Origin: Methanoculleus formosensis
GTDB taxonomy: Archaea; Halobacteriota; Methanomicrobia; Methanomicrobiales; Methanoculleaceae
Assembly: GCF_025384765.1 (NCBI RefSeq)
Contig: NZ_VHLL01000003.1
Span: 62,001 to 126,000 of the forward strand
Direction of reading: 5' to 3'
Length of the DNA stretch: 64,000 bases
Below, one piece after another: positions 9,361 through 18,462 of the stretch. The first letter of the stretch is position 1. Each line of letters begins with the position of its first letter. A program made the translations under genes and the position numbers. The notes under the pieces were generated by a model, which was not told where the DNA came from, made no database searches, and was given only the letters and a program-made list of their open reading frames with translations.

Positions 9361-9714
9361 GATTACGCCGCCGGGACCGGGACACTCATTCAAAACGTAT
9401 CGAGTTTTCATGCGAAGGACGACGGCCCTCTGGGCAGGAGTTCGAGCACCGTCAGGTGCGAAGAACGCGAAGTTCGGCATAATTATCTGTAACTCCCCTT
9501 CGCGGCTTCGCGTCTTTCGCGTGAGGCCGTATTGTTGCCCATCCCGGTTATCTTACGCGAAGCCGCGAAGGGCGACTTCACCGCAGGGTGCGACGGAGAC
9601 AGCCTGCATCTCCAGATTTGACGGCTTCGCGTGAGACATCAGTGTCCCCTCATGGACAGTGGGAAAACAGGGGTGTGAAACAGTCCTGTAGCACCCCGAT
9701 AACCTACAAAAGGC
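9361..9714. repeat. Intergenic dispersed repeats of the TTCGCG/CGCGAA family
   Basis: This gap contains at least three copies or fragments of a GC-rich repeat also found at 24357-24498. The fullest copy, inverted, is at about 9491-9527 and contains CCTTCGCGGCTTCGCG followed by TTTCGCGTGAGG. Partial copies lie at about 9456-9478 (GTGCGAAGAACGCGAAG) and 9552-9577 (TTACGCGAAGCCGCGAAGG), with a further scrap at about 9620-9636. Copies in both orientations can pair into hairpins. No protein gene is supported here. Confidence 0.75.
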
Positions 9715-10314
9715 TTACTTCCCCCTCCGGATGACCCTTCCGAAGGAGAATGGTGTCGGGCCCGGCACGGTTGCCGGAAACGTCCCTTCCGCCGCCCGCC
9801 GGATGTCCTCGATCGAGTAGAAGGCCTTCGGGTTGAACTCATGGATGGCGTCCTCCACGTCGCGCATGTTTTTGCGCTTGACCACCGAGAAGATGACCTT
9901 GCCCGGGCCCACCTTCCCCTGGGCGTCGAGGACGGTCACCCCGTAGCCTGCCGCACGGAGGTAGTCGATGAGGTTCGTCGCATCGCGCTGGGTGATGATC
10001 CGGATGAGCGCGAGCCCCATCGCCAGCCGCTCCTCGACAAGCATCCCGATGTAGTTCCCGGTGGCAAACCCGGCCGCGTAGGCGAAGTAGTTGAGAGGGT
10101 TCGTGAGGTTCTGAAAGATCTGGCCGACGGCGATGATCCAGATGAAGACTTCGACGAACCCCAGGATGGGGGCGATCAGTTTCATCCCGCGGGAGACGAA
10201 GATGATCCGCATCGTCCCGATGGTGACGTCACAGATACGTGCGAGGAAGATGAAGACCGGGACGACGACCAGGGAGAAGAACTCCGGGTCGATACCTGGG
10301 ACGGCACCGAGCAT
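9715..10314 (-). CDS. DUF2179/DUF5698 membrane protein (UPF0316 family)
   Basis: A 199-residue protein. The first about 95 residues carry three hydrophobic helices, with family motifs such as '[20 protein letters not shown]' and '[21 protein letters not shown]' features. Residues 100-175 form the soluble DUF2179 domain ([21 protein letters not shown]). Members are found in bacteria and archaea, and the C-terminal domain is thought to bind small molecules, but the function is unknown. An AT-rich box at about 10340-10349 lies 28 bases upstream of the ATG, so the mRNA may be leaderless. It is a single-gene unit. Confidence 0.85.
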   Translation of the reverse strand: MLGAVPGIDPEFFSLVVVPVFIFLARICDVTIGTMRIIFVSRGMKLIAPILGFVEVFIWIIAVGQIFQNLTNPLNYFAYAAGFATGNYIGMLVEERLAMGLALIRIITQRDATNLIDYLRAAGYGVTVLDAQGKVGPGKVIFSVVKRKNMRDVEDAIHEFNPKAFYSIEDIRRAAEGTFPATVPGPTPFSFGRVIRRGK

Positions 10315-10643
10315 GGATTATGGTTGACGAGCGGGTGATATATTATTATCCATATTCAAATATATGCCGGACACAGAAAGTCTCATAAAACCAATATCTG
10401 GAGATATTATCTGAAATAACAGGGAGAACCGGAGAACCAGAGACACTGATCGCACGGTAGAGCGCGGTACCCGGATCTCCGCCCGCCATACGCGCGAGCA
10501 GAGGAGCGCCGTGAGGCCCCTATAAACCGCGTTCCACCCACGTTCCCAATCGTTTTCTCTCTGCAACCGAGATTATTGCCGGATTTGTCATGAGATAACC
10601 TTATGGTATCAGGACCCAATCAGGCTCAGTGTGGTGATATGCC
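10315..10643. other. Intergenic region with a perfect palindrome
   Basis: About 330 bases between divergent genes. It holds AT-rich promoter-like sequence next to the DUF2179 start and, at 10393-10408, the perfect inverted repeat AATATCT-GG-AGATATT, which could be a protein-binding site. Overlapping minus-strand frames at 10318-10619 have no ribosome sites and look non-coding. Confidence 0.45.
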
Positions 10644-10772
10644 ATGCCGAAATGCTACAGCTGCGGAGCGGAGATCAACCCGAAGAAGACGCGATGTCCC
10701 CGGTGCGGGGCAAAAGTAGAAGCAGGAACGGGAAAACAACCACAGGCAGGAGTTGCAGGAGGGCGGCGGTAA
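10644..10772 (+). CDS. Tiny zinc-ribbon protein, 42 residues
   Basis: A 42-codon frame from ATG 10644 to TAA 10770-10772 that encodes 'CYSCGAEINPKKTRCPRCG', a complete treble-clef zinc ribbon with CxxC-x10-CxxC spacing, followed by a short Gly/Ala/Gln-rich basic tail. GGTGAT at about 10633-10638 is a plausible ribosome site. Such zinc-ribbon miniproteins are common in Methanomicrobiales genomes and are usually unannotated or called zinc-ribbon domain-containing protein. The function is unknown; the basic ribbon suggests nucleic-acid or protein binding. It is convergent with the winged-helix gene. Confidence 0.75.
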   Translation: MPKCYSCGAEINPKKTRCPRCGAKVEAGTGKQPQAGVAGGRR

Positions 10773-10799
10773 AGACCCCCTGAAACCTTCTTTTCCCGG

Positions 10800-10806
10800 A
10801 CCTTTT
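10800..10806 (+). terminator. T-rich terminator between convergent genes
   Basis: The sequence CCTTCTTTTCCCGGACCTTTTTTAG follows the zinc-ribbon gene by about 15-30 bases. Archaeal RNA polymerase terminates on oligo-T runs, so the T6 run at about 10801-10806 is the likely end of that transcript. It abuts the stop of the opposing winged-helix gene. Confidence 0.45.
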
Positions 10807-11439
10807 TTAGTCCTCCTCTTCTTCCATCCGGTAGCGCGGGGATGTGCGCCACCAGTAGTAGGCCTCGTAGATGAAGAGCGCGAGCAGCACCGCACAGGCG
10901 CCAAAGAAGAAGCCCATCACGAGATCGTGAACCGGCAGCGCCCCGGCGGCATCGGGAACGGGAGACTGGAGCGTCGAGAACTCCTCCCCGGGGTAGTTAT
11001 CCCCGTTGCCGGTCACCGACCTTGAGACAGGCGTAACGCCGTCGAACGGCAGCACCGCCGGAAGGATCGACCAGAGCCCGATGCTTGCGAGGACGACGAT
11101 CCCGAAGAGCGTCGTGTACTTCTTCAGCACCGACCGGAGGTCGCTCACCGGCGGCGCGATGATGAAGACCTGGTTCGCAAGCCCGTAGACCTTCACCTCG
11201 CGGCCCTTCTCGCTCCAGCGGGTCTCCATAACCTCGAGAAGTCCGGCGGCAAGAAGGTTATCGATGTGGTACGAAGCGGTGGTGATGGGGATCTTCATCC
11301 GCCGGGCAACCTCTGAGGACGTCAGCGGCCCGCTGCCGAAAGCCTGGATGACCGCGTTTGCCGTCTGGCTCGCCATCGCCCGGGCGATCTTCTGTGCCTG
11401 CTCATCGCCCGGCTGGATAACTACGACATCATTCGCCAT
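10807..11439 (-). CDS. Membrane-anchored ArsR-like winged-helix regulator
   Basis: A 210-residue protein. Residues about 20-85 form an ArsR-type winged helix ('LTSSEVARRMKIPITTASYHIDNLLAAGLLEV' features). A hydrophobic segment around 110-130 (LFGIVVLASIGLWSILPAVL), an extracytoplasmic loop, and a second segment (LVMGFFFGACAVLLALFIYEAYY) near 175-197 follow. The C-terminus ends in acidic residues. It looks like a one-component regulator held at the membrane, which may sense an external or membrane signal. The ATG 11439 start overlaps the alaS 3' end by 11 bases, so it is co-transcribed with alaS. The open frame runs upstream inside alaS, but MANDVVVIQPG begins the conserved part. Confidence 0.82.
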   Translation of the reverse strand: MANDVVVIQPGDEQAQKIARAMASQTANAVIQAFGSGPLTSSEVARRMKIPITTASYHIDNLLAAGLLEVMETRWSEKGREVKVYGLANQVFIIAPPVSDLRSVLKKYTTLFGIVVLASIGLWSILPAVLPFDGVTPVSRSVTGNGDNYPGEEFSTLQSPVPDAAGALPVHDLVMGFFFGACAVLLALFIYEAYYWWRTSPRYRMEEEED

Positions 11440-14176
11440 GGAGTGCTTCAATGATCCGGTTGCGCCCGTACTCGAGCGCCTCTTCGAGCCGGGAGGCGTC
11501 CGTGCCCGCGCCCTGTGCAAGGTTCGGCTTGCCGCCGCCCTTCCCGCCGAGGATGCCGCAGACCTCGCGCACGATCTCGACGGCGTTCACCGCCGGGGCG
11601 CCCGACGTCGCCACTACTTTCACCGCTCCGTCGCTCGATGCAAAGAGCGCCACGCCACCCTCTTCAGCGACAGTCGTGGCGAGTGCGACGAGCTCCTTGT
11701 GGGTTGCATCGAGCGTTCTGACGACGACACGGACCCCGTCCACCACCTCGCCGTCGAGGTTCTGCATCTCGAGGTCGACCACTTTCTTCTGGAGACGCTC
11801 GATCTCCTTCTTCTGTTCCTTCCATTCCGAGAAGAACCGCGCCGTCGTTGCCGGCAGGTTCTCGGGCTGGACGCTCACCACGTCGGCAGACTCCTGGAGG
11901 AGATCGGCCTGGTGCTGCATGGCATACACGGCGGCGACACCGGCCGCAAAGACCAGTCGCTCGACGCCGTCCTGGATATGCTCGACGCCGAGGACCCGGA
12001 TCGGCCCGATCTCGCCGGTTGCCCGGACGTGTGTTCCCGCACACGCCTGGACATCGGCACCGACCTGCACCGTCCTGATCTCACGACCCGGCGGGACGCC
12101 GCCCTGGTAGAGGCCGAACCCGTACTTCTGCTCGGCCTTCGTCCGCTCCTCAAGGTGGACGTAGACCGGTGTATCGACCATGACCAGTCGGTTCGCTTCG
12201 ATCTCGATCCGCTTGAGCTCTTCAGGCGTGATATGCTTGTAGTGCCGGACGTCCAGACGGGACACCTCGCTTCCTTTCTGGGCGCCCGCCTGGTGCACAT
12301 GGACGCCGAGCACCTCTTTTGCGGCGTGCAGGAGAACGTGGGTCGCCGTGTGGTGACGCATCAGCGACCGCCGGCGTTCCTCGTCCACCATACCCTTCAC
12401 CCGTTCACCGCGCTTCAGGGGGCCGCCCGTCACCCGGTGGAGGATCACCTCACCGAGTTTCACGACCTCCTCCACCCGCACCATGCTCTCGGGCGCCACC
12501 AGGGTGCCGGTATCGGACGGCTGGCCTCCTCCCTCGGGATAGAAGAGCGTCTGGTCGAGCACCACTGTCCCGTCGAAGTAATCCAGCACCATCGCCTCGA
12601 ACTCGACCTCGCAGGGCAGTTCATAGTAGAGCTTCTTCGTCGGAGGGAGGGAGGCTGCACGCTCGCGGTAGGCATCGAGCGGGTCATCTCCCTTCGCCTC
12701 TTTCTGCGCCTCCGAGTGTGTATCGGCGATCAGCGAGTAGAAGTTGTCGGGGATCTCCACGACGGCACCCTCGGCGGCAGCGACCTCCTTCACCATCTCA
12801 GGCGGGATGCCGTGCGAGTCGTAGAGGGTGATCACCTCATCGAGGGGAACCCGGGAACTCTTTGCCCTGTAGTTCCGGGCGATCTTCTGGACGATCCGGG
12901 TCCCGCGCTCAAGGGTGCTTGCGTATCTCGCCTCCTCGTTCTCCACGATCTCCCGGACTCTATCGACCTCCTGCCCGAAGGTCTCGACCCCCACGGCCTG
13001 CATCTGCGCCTCCACGAGGTCGGCGAGATCCTCGTCCATCGAGAGGTCGTTCATCATCCGGAGCGTCCGGCGAAGCACGAGCCGTGCGAGGTAGCCCTCG
13101 CGGACGTTCGAGGGGACGATGCAGTCCCCGAGCATATAGGCGAGGCAGCGGGTGTGGTCGGCGATCGAGTAGACCTTCTCGATCGGAACGACGATCCGCT
13201 CCAGCCGGTCGACGGGTACGTCGATAGCCTCCGCGACCTTCCTCCGGAGGTTATGGAGGTTCGTCCCGGAGATGTCCATCACCCCGGCGAACCGGGCGCT
13301 GAGCCCCATGATCTTCGTGAACTCCGGGCTGTCGAGGAGGTTCTCGAGGTGAGACGAACGCGTCAGGCGGCTCACCATCTCCGGGAAGACCGCATCGTAG
13401 ATCGTCGGCGAACCCTTCGAGGCCCAGACGAACCGCTCAAGGCCGTAGCCGGTGTCCACGATGTTCAGCCGCATCGGGTAGTAAGGCACCCCGTTCACGT
13501 CGACGGGCGGCTGATCGGTCTTCTGCCGTCCGAGGTTCATGAAGACCAGCGTCGCGACCTCAAGACCGCCGATCAGCACCTCGACGGACGCCCCGGCGTT
13601 CCCGCCGCCGTACCAGGGGTGCTCCTTGTAGCTGACACCGGTGGGATCGCCGCCGATGGACGTGATGAACTCGTCGCAGAGAGCGACCGTCTCGTCCTTC
13701 CAGTAGATCTGCTCCTCCGGGGTGTTGAAGGCGTGGTGTGCCATCATCTCAAAGAGCGTCAGGTGGCGCCCGGATCTCCCGACCGAGTCGAGGTCGTTCA
13801 AGCGGATGCAGGGCTGAGAGATGGTCAACGGGTTTGCCGGCGGAGGAACGACTCCGCTCGTGACGAACGGTTGAAAATCGGCGATAGACGCGATGGTGAG
13901 GTAGATATCGTCTCTCCACCGGGCGGCTACGGGATATCTTTCGAGGCGTGTATGACCGTGCCGCTCGAAGAACGAGAGAAACGCCTCCCGCATCTCATCA
14001 ACAGTATGGGGCCTGAAGACCGGGTTGCCGATGAAGTTGTACGTCACGCACGGGGCGTCGCCGCAGAACTCCTGTTCGGGGTCCCGGGTCCAGAAGGCCG
14101 ACCCGCAACTCTTGCAGACCTTCCGCTCAAACCCTTCTGACCTGAAATAATCGAGCGTATATTCATCCTCGAGCAT
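11429..14176 (-). CDS. alaS: Alanyl-tRNA synthetase, archaeal type
   Basis: A 915-residue class II synthetase. The N-terminal extension 'CKSCGSAFWTRDPEQEFCGD' and the insertion near 200-220 ('HPWYGGGNAGASVEVLIGG') are the archaeal AlaRS signature. Motif 2 (RLNDLDSVGRSGRHLT) and the aminoacylation core follow. The editing domain carries HTATH near residue 605 and CAGTH near 710, the four zinc ligands that hydrolyse Ser- and Gly-tRNA(Ala). The C-terminal domain follows. I start at ATG 14176; GTG 14185, three codons upstream, is also possible. It lies in an operon downstream of the SWIM and Nif3 genes and overlaps the winged-helix gene. Confidence 0.95.
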   Translation of the reverse strand: MLEDEYTLDYFRSEGFERKVCKSCGSAFWTRDPEQEFCGDAPCVTYNFIGNPVFRPHTVDEMREAFLSFFERHGHTRLERYPVAARWRDDIYLTIASIADFQPFVTSGVVPPPANPLTISQPCIRLNDLDSVGRSGRHLTLFEMMAHHAFNTPEEQIYWKDETVALCDEFITSIGGDPTGVSYKEHPWYGGGNAGASVEVLIGGLEVATLVFMNLGRQKTDQPPVDVNGVPYYPMRLNIVDTGYGLERFVWASKGSPTIYDAVFPEMVSRLTRSSHLENLLDSPEFTKIMGLSARFAGVMDISGTNLHNLRRKVAEAIDVPVDRLERIVVPIEKVYSIADHTRCLAYMLGDCIVPSNVREGYLARLVLRRTLRMMNDLSMDEDLADLVEAQMQAVGVETFGQEVDRVREIVENEEARYASTLERGTRIVQKIARNYRAKSSRVPLDEVITLYDSHGIPPEMVKEVAAAEGAVVEIPDNFYSLIADTHSEAQKEAKGDDPLDAYRERAASLPPTKKLYYELPCEVEFEAMVLDYFDGTVVLDQTLFYPEGGGQPSDTGTLVAPESMVRVEEVVKLGEVILHRVTGGPLKRGERVKGMVDEERRRSLMRHHTATHVLLHAAKEVLGVHVHQAGAQKGSEVSRLDVRHYKHITPEELKRIEIEANRLVMVDTPVYVHLEERTKAEQKYGFGLYQGGVPPGREIRTVQVGADVQACAGTHVRATGEIGPIRVLGVEHIQDGVERLVFAAGVAAVYAMQHQADLLQESADVVSVQPENLPATTARFFSEWKEQKKEIERLQKKVVDLEMQNLDGEVVDGVRVVVRTLDATHKELVALATTVAEEGGVALFASSDGAVKVVATSGAPAVNAVEIVREVCGILGGKGGGKPNLAQGAGTDASRLEEALEYGRNRIIEALHGE

Positions 14177-14236
14177 TAAAATCACGCAGCATAACTCTGT
14201 TGGGTTGTGCCGAATATAGTTGTTTGTGCAGGATAT

Positions 14237-14554
14237 TCATACTTTCCATGCATCTTGATACCAGAGGTCGTAGGATTCATATAATCCCGTCCTCTCGGCG
14301 ATGCGCACCGCAAGAATGTGCCAGCATTCGCGCCCCCGGAAAAGGAAATCGCTGCATGTGCAGAAGTCCTCTTCGACGATATACTCGCTGCTCCGACCCA
14401 CCACGACGAAGAAATCCAGGTAACGTTTCACCTGCCCTGCGTCGACAGCCTCGAGCGCCTTTCTCCCTCGCTCGCCGTAGACACGCTTGATGCAGGCGCG
14501 GAACTCCGGCGTCAGCGCCCGGTCATGCTCCATCTTCTGCCAGAGACCCCTCAT
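14237..14554 (-). CDS. SWIM zinc-finger protein
   Basis: A 105-residue protein with a SWIM-type zinc motif 'DFCTCSDFLFRGRECWHILAV', that is CxC followed by CxH. SWIM domains bind DNA or proteins. The N-terminal half is basic and helical (RGRKALEAVDAGQVKRYLDFFVV). No catalytic domain is present, so it is a stand-alone SWIM protein as seen in many methanogens. Its ATG overlaps the Nif3-like stop by 4 bases and alaS begins about 60 bases downstream, so it is part of a translation/metal-linked operon. The role is unknown. Confidence 0.8.
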   Translation of the reverse strand: MRGLWQKMEHDRALTPEFRACIKRVYGERGRKALEAVDAGQVKRYLDFFVVVGRSSEYIVEEDFCTCSDFLFRGRECWHILAVRIAERTGLYESYDLWYQDAWKV

Positions 14555-15261
14555 GGAACTACCACTACGTGTGGCGGATCAGGGATATAATGCCACCCCA
14601 TGCGGGACGCGAGAGCCTCCATGGCCGGGGCTTCGAGCGCGTAATGGGTGGCTTCGAGGCAGGGGATGGGCGATGCACGGGCTACGCTGTGCTTCAGTTC
14701 CGCCGAGAGGAACGCCTCCGCCCCGAGGTCGACGGCTTCCCCGATCAGGTCGGGGTCAAACCCGCTCCCGCCCACGACGGCGAGGCGGCGGATCGTTCCC
14801 ACTTCGCCGTAGACCCGGATCCCTCCGCCAGGGAGGCGGCGGGTGATCTCTCCGGCATCGAGGGAGCAGTCGCCGACGAGGCCGGCGGTCATCCGCTCGC
14901 ACCGGAGAAGGCCGAGTTTCGCCGCCAGGACGTCGTTGACGCCGCCCTCCGCATGGTCGAAGTTCGTGTGCATCACGTAGAGGTTCATGTCGGCGGAGAG
15001 GACGACCCGGAGAAGGTGCGAGATCGGGCCCCGAACCGCCGTGATCGGGTTCCAGATGGGGGGGTGGTGGACGACCAGCATATCCGCTCCGGCACGGACT
15101 GCAGCCTCCACCACCCTCTGCGTGGCATCGAGCGCAGTGCAGACGGTCGCGATCTCATCTTTTCCCTCGACGACGAGACCGATCTTCCCGGCGTCATATT
15201 CTTCGGCCAGATCAGGTGGAGCGACCTGCTCCAGCGCGGCGATAAACCTCCGGATATCCAT
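14551..15261 (-). CDS. Nif3-like dinuclear metal-centre protein
   Basis: A 236-residue NIF3/DUF34 protein. The metal site is visible in 'DMLVVHHPPIWNPI' (the HH pair near residues 64-65), in 'YVMHTNFDHAEGGVND' (near 95-110), and at the C-terminal 'AELKHSVA' and 'ALEATHYALEAPAM'-like segments. The family forms hexameric toroids with two metals per subunit. Members have been proposed to be GTP cyclohydrolase-like or metal-insertion factors, but the activity is not settled. It is the first gene of the operon with SWIM, alaS and the membrane regulator. Confidence 0.88.
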   Translation of the reverse strand: MDIRRFIAALEQVAPPDLAEEYDAGKIGLVVEGKDEIATVCTALDATQRVVEAAVRAGADMLVVHHPPIWNPITAVRGPISHLLRVVLSADMNLYVMHTNFDHAEGGVNDVLAAKLGLLRCERMTAGLVGDCSLDAGEITRRLPGGGIRVYGEVGTIRRLAVVGGSGFDPDLIGEAVDLGAEAFLSAELKHSVARASPIPCLEATHYALEAPAMEALASRMGWHYIPDPPHVVVVP

Positions 15262-15487
15262 ATGGTACCCCGTATGAACCTCACAGAATAAAAAGGGTGG
15301 ATGAGGAAGCCGTCCCCGGACCCGGTTCCCCCCCCGTCAAATACATTTCATACTCAGGAACATTTTGCATATCCCGGGAGTAAACGGGCCATTATCCTAT
15401 AAGGGCAATAGACATGGAGTAGATAAAATAGAAATAATTATTTCCCTGAAAAACCGAGATCCGATTATTATCTTTTGGAGACTGAAC

Positions 15488-16786
15488 ATGCTGAGGAATC
15501 TTATCATAGGAATGACGCTCCTCGTTCTCTGCGCTGGCATTCCGGCCGTATCCGCACAGATGGGAGGAGACCAGGCGTGGTACCGCATCCACTGCAACAT
15601 CGACGGTGCCAACGTCTACTTTGACGGGCAGTACCAGGGTACCACCTACGGAGGAACGCTCGACGTCCCGGTCTACACCACCGGGGCGCCCTACAACACC
15701 ATCCGGGTCGAGAAGAGCGGCTATCAGGCCTACTCCGCCAACCTGCCGTCGAGTCCCGCAGCAGGCGAGACCAGAGACGTCTACGCGACGCTGCAACCGG
15801 TCGAGACCGCCGGTTCGATCCACGTCACGTCAAGCCCCTCCGGCGCTGCGATCTACCTGAACGGGAACTACCGGGGCACGGCACCGCTCACGATTCAGAG
15901 CCTCTCCCCCGGCACCTACACTCTTGAAGCCGAACGCTCGGGCTACCGGTCTGATCTGAGCACGGTGACGGTCAGGGCTGGGCAGCAGTCGAACATCCAG
16001 TTCACCCTGACCCCGATAGAGCAGTACGGGGCGATCAAGGTCACCTCCAGCCCCTCCGGTGCATACGTCTACATGGACGGGGTCTACAAGGGCCGGACAC
16101 CCCTGACGCTCTCCAGCGTCTCGGCAGCGAAACACAACATCGAGCTCGATCTAGCCAACTACTATGACTGGAGGTCGACCGTGACCGTGAGCCCCGGCGT
16201 GACCAGTTACGTCAACGCGCACCTCACCTCCATCCCCTCCGAGACCGCCGGCGTCATCGACGTGGTCTCCTACCCGGCAGGCGCGGATGTCTTCCTCGAC
16301 AACAGGTACCAGGGTAAGACACCCGCGGCCGGAGTCTACACGATATCGAACGTCCCGGTCGGCTCCCACACGATGAGGGTAGCCCTCTCCGGCTACCAGG
16401 ACTACACGACGTCGGTCAGCGTCAGCGCCGCGACCACGAGCCACGTCACCGCGACGCTCCAGCCCGGCCAGTCGACCACAACCGGCTCGATCTCGGTCAC
16501 CTCCTCCCCGTCGGGGGCCGAGGTCTACATCGACAACGCCTATAAGGGCATCACCCCGCTGACCGTCGACGGCGTTGCCACCGGCACCCACGCGGTCAGG
16601 GTAGCGCTCAGCGGCTACGGCGACTGGGCGACCACCGTTCAGGTCGGCGCCGGAAGCACCGCCTCGGCCTCGGCCTCGCTCTCGCCCGTGCCGACAGAGG
16701 CCCCCCACGCAGGCGTGGCGCCCTTCGCCGTGATAGGCGCGCTCGGGATCCTCGGGCTTTCCGTCGCGCTCCGTAGACGGGACTGA
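15488..16786 (+). CDS. Secreted surface protein with five PEGA repeats
   Basis: A 432-residue exported protein. Residues 1-24 are a signal peptide (LIIGMTLLVLCAGIPAVSA). Five PEGA-type beta-sandwich repeats of about 75-80 residues follow, each recognisable by 'SSPSGAxVYxDGxYKGxTPLT' and a 'SGYxDW/Y' turn, with Thr/Ser-rich linkers. The C-terminal 35 residues are a PTEAP linker, a hydrophobic helix (APFAVIGALGILGLSVAL) and an RRRD tail, the form of an archaeal surface-anchor or sorting signal. GGAG about 8 bases upstream fixes ATG 15488. PEGA proteins are cell-surface adhesion or wall-binding proteins. The 226 bases upstream contain AT-rich promoter-like sequence. Confidence 0.88.
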   Translation: MLRNLIIGMTLLVLCAGIPAVSAQMGGDQAWYRIHCNIDGANVYFDGQYQGTTYGGTLDVPVYTTGAPYNTIRVEKSGYQAYSANLPSSPAAGETRDVYATLQPVETAGSIHVTSSPSGAAIYLNGNYRGTAPLTIQSLSPGTYTLEAERSGYRSDLSTVTVRAGQQSNIQFTLTPIEQYGAIKVTSSPSGAYVYMDGVYKGRTPLTLSSVSAAKHNIELDLANYYDWRSTVTVSPGVTSYVNAHLTSIPSETAGVIDVVSYPAGADVFLDNRYQGKTPAAGVYTISNVPVGSHTMRVALSGYQDYTTSVSVSAATTSHVTATLQPGQSTTTGSISVTSSPSGAEVYIDNAYKGITPLTVDGVATGTHAVRVALSGYGDWATTVQVGAGSTASASASLSPVPTEAPHAGVAPFAVIGALGILGLSVALRRRD

Positions 16787-16923
16787 ACACAAAAAATCCA
16801 TCCTTTTTTGGCGCAAAATCCAACAGACCCCCGCTACGCTTCTCCCGGAGGTTATACCGGACAGAACCTGCCTGGATGCACGCATATCCCGGCATGATAT
16901 TACCTAAAGTAATAATCAACACC

Positions 16924-16931
16924 TATAAATA
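16924..16931 (+). promoter_or_regulatory. TATA box of the homocysteine operon (near-leaderless)
   Basis: TATAAATA at 16924-16931 lies 23-30 bases before ATG 16954. With archaeal initiation about 25 bases downstream of the TATA centre, transcription would start at or within a few bases of the start codon. This agrees with the absence of a clear ribosome site there. Confidence 0.6.
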
Positions 16932-16953
16932 TTCTGAAAGAGAATATACGACC

Positions 16954-18462
16954 ATGGAAAAGTCCCTCGATCTCATCAATGCCCGGATACGCGACGGTAG
17001 TGCACGAGTTGTCACCGCCGACGAGATGCCGGGCATCGTCGACGAACTGGGAGAGGAAGGGGCACTGGCGGAGGTCGACGTCGTCACGACCGGGACGTTC
17101 GGGGCAATGTGCTCTTCCGGTGCCTTCTTCAACTTCGGGCACGCCGACCCCCCCATCCGGATGGAACATGTATGGCTCAACGACGTTGAGGCCTACGCGG
17201 GAATTGCAGCGGTCGACGCCTACCTGGGCGCAACCCAGGAGGCCGTGTCCAGGGACCAGGTCTACGGCGGCGCCCACGTCCTCGAGGAACTCGTCGCGGG
17301 AGGCACCGTCGAACTGCGGGCAACCTCCCACGGGACCGACTGCTACCCGCGCCGGAGCATCACGACCGAGCTGCTGCTCGAGGATATGAACCAGGCGATC
17401 ATGGTCAACCCGAGGAACTCCTACCAGCGCTACAACGCAGCCTCGAACACCACCGATCGGACGCTCAACACCTACATGGGCACCCTCCTCCCGCGGTGCG
17501 GCAACGTCTCCTACTCCGGCGCGGGGACCCTCTCCCCGCTCGTAAACGACCCCGAATTCCGGGTCATCGGGAGCGGCGTCCCGATCTTCCTTGCCGGTGC
17601 GGAAGGTATGATCGTCGGCGAGGGGACACAGCACTCCGCCGGAGGCGGATTCGGGACACTGATGGTGACCGGGGACATGAAGCAGATGCACCAGGAGTTC
17701 CTGCGTGCGGCGGTGATGAACGGTTACGGGGTGACGCTGTATCTCGGCGTCGGCGTCCCGATTCCGGTGCTCGATACCGGGATCGTCCGGAGCACCGCGG
17801 TGCGTGACGAGGATATCCTGACCGAGATCATTGATTACGGCACGCCCCGGCGCGACCGGCCGTCGCTTGCGAGGGTCAGCTATGCCGACTTGAAGAGCGG
17901 ATCGGTCGAGATCGACGGTGAGACCGTCCGGACGTCGCCGCTCTCCAGTTACCGGGGGGCCCGGGCGGTTGCGCAGGAACTCAAGGCACGGATCGAGGCG
18001 GGGAAGATGGAGCTTGCCCTTCCCACCCGCCGGATCGACCCGACGAAACGTGGAAGGCCGATGCGGGAGACTGCCGTCACCCCCCGCGTCCGCGACATCA
18101 TGAACCGGCAGGTGATCAGCATCACGGAGGACGAGGAGATCCGGGTGGCGGCAAAGCGGCTGCTCCGGGGCGAGACGAACCATCTCCCGGTCCTCGACGG
18201 CAATGGCACGCTGGTCGGGATCATCACCACCTACGACGTCTCGAAGGCGGTGGTGAACGACGGACGCCTCCGTCAGGTGAGAGATATCATGACCCGGAAC
18301 GTGATCAAGACGATACCCGACGAACCGGTGGACATCGCCGCCCAGAAACTGGAGCAGAACAACATCAGCGCTCTTCCCGTGGTGGACGCGACGAACCGGG
18401 TAGTCGGCATCCTCTCGGCGATCGATCTCGGGAAACTCTTCGGTGGGAGGCGGCGGCAATGA
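16954..18462 (+). CDS. Homocysteine biosynthesis protein, DUF39 plus two CBS domains
   Basis: A 502-residue protein. Residues about 1-370 are the DUF39/COG1900 domain ('TTGTFGAMCSSGAFFNFGH' features near residues 46-64 include the conserved Cys; also 'ATSHGTDCYPRR' and 'GEGTQHSAGGGFGT'). Residues about 385-500 are two CBS domains (VRDIMNRQVISITEDEEIRVAA and VRDIMTRNVIKTIPDEPVDIAA features). It corresponds to MA1821 of Methanosarcina acetivorans, which genetic work showed is needed, with its ferredoxin partner, to convert aspartate semialdehyde and sulfide to homocysteine. The CBS pair may sense SAM or a nucleotide. ATG 16954 follows a TATA box at leaderless spacing. It overlaps the next gene by ATGA. 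Confidence 0.92.
   Translation: MEKSLDLINARIRDGSARVVTADEMPGIVDELGEEGALAEVDVVTTGTFGAMCSSGAFFNFGHADPPIRMEHVWLNDVEAYAGIAAVDAYLGATQEAVSRDQVYGGAHVLEELVAGGTVELRATSHGTDCYPRRSITTELLLEDMNQAIMVNPRNSYQRYNAASNTTDRTLNTYMGTLLPRCGNVSYSGAGTLSPLVNDPEFRVIGSGVPIFLAGAEGMIVGEGTQHSAGGGFGTLMVTGDMKQMHQEFLRAAVMNGYGVTLYLGVGVPIPVLDTGIVRSTAVRDEDILTEIIDYGTPRRDRPSLARVSYADLKSGSVEIDGETVRTSPLSSYRGARAVAQELKARIEAGKMELALPTRRIDPTKRGRPMRETAVTPRVRDIMNRQVISITEDEEIRVAAKRLLRGETNHLPVLDGNGTLVGIITTYDVSKAVVNDGRLRQVRDIMTRNVIKTIPDEPVDIAAQKLEQNNISALPVVDATNRVVGILSAIDLGKLFGGRRRQ

Noticed and set aside
11264-14140. 958-codon plus-strand frame opposite alaS
   Set aside because: The minus strand carries full-length AlaRS with all motifs; the plus frame is a codon-bias shadow.
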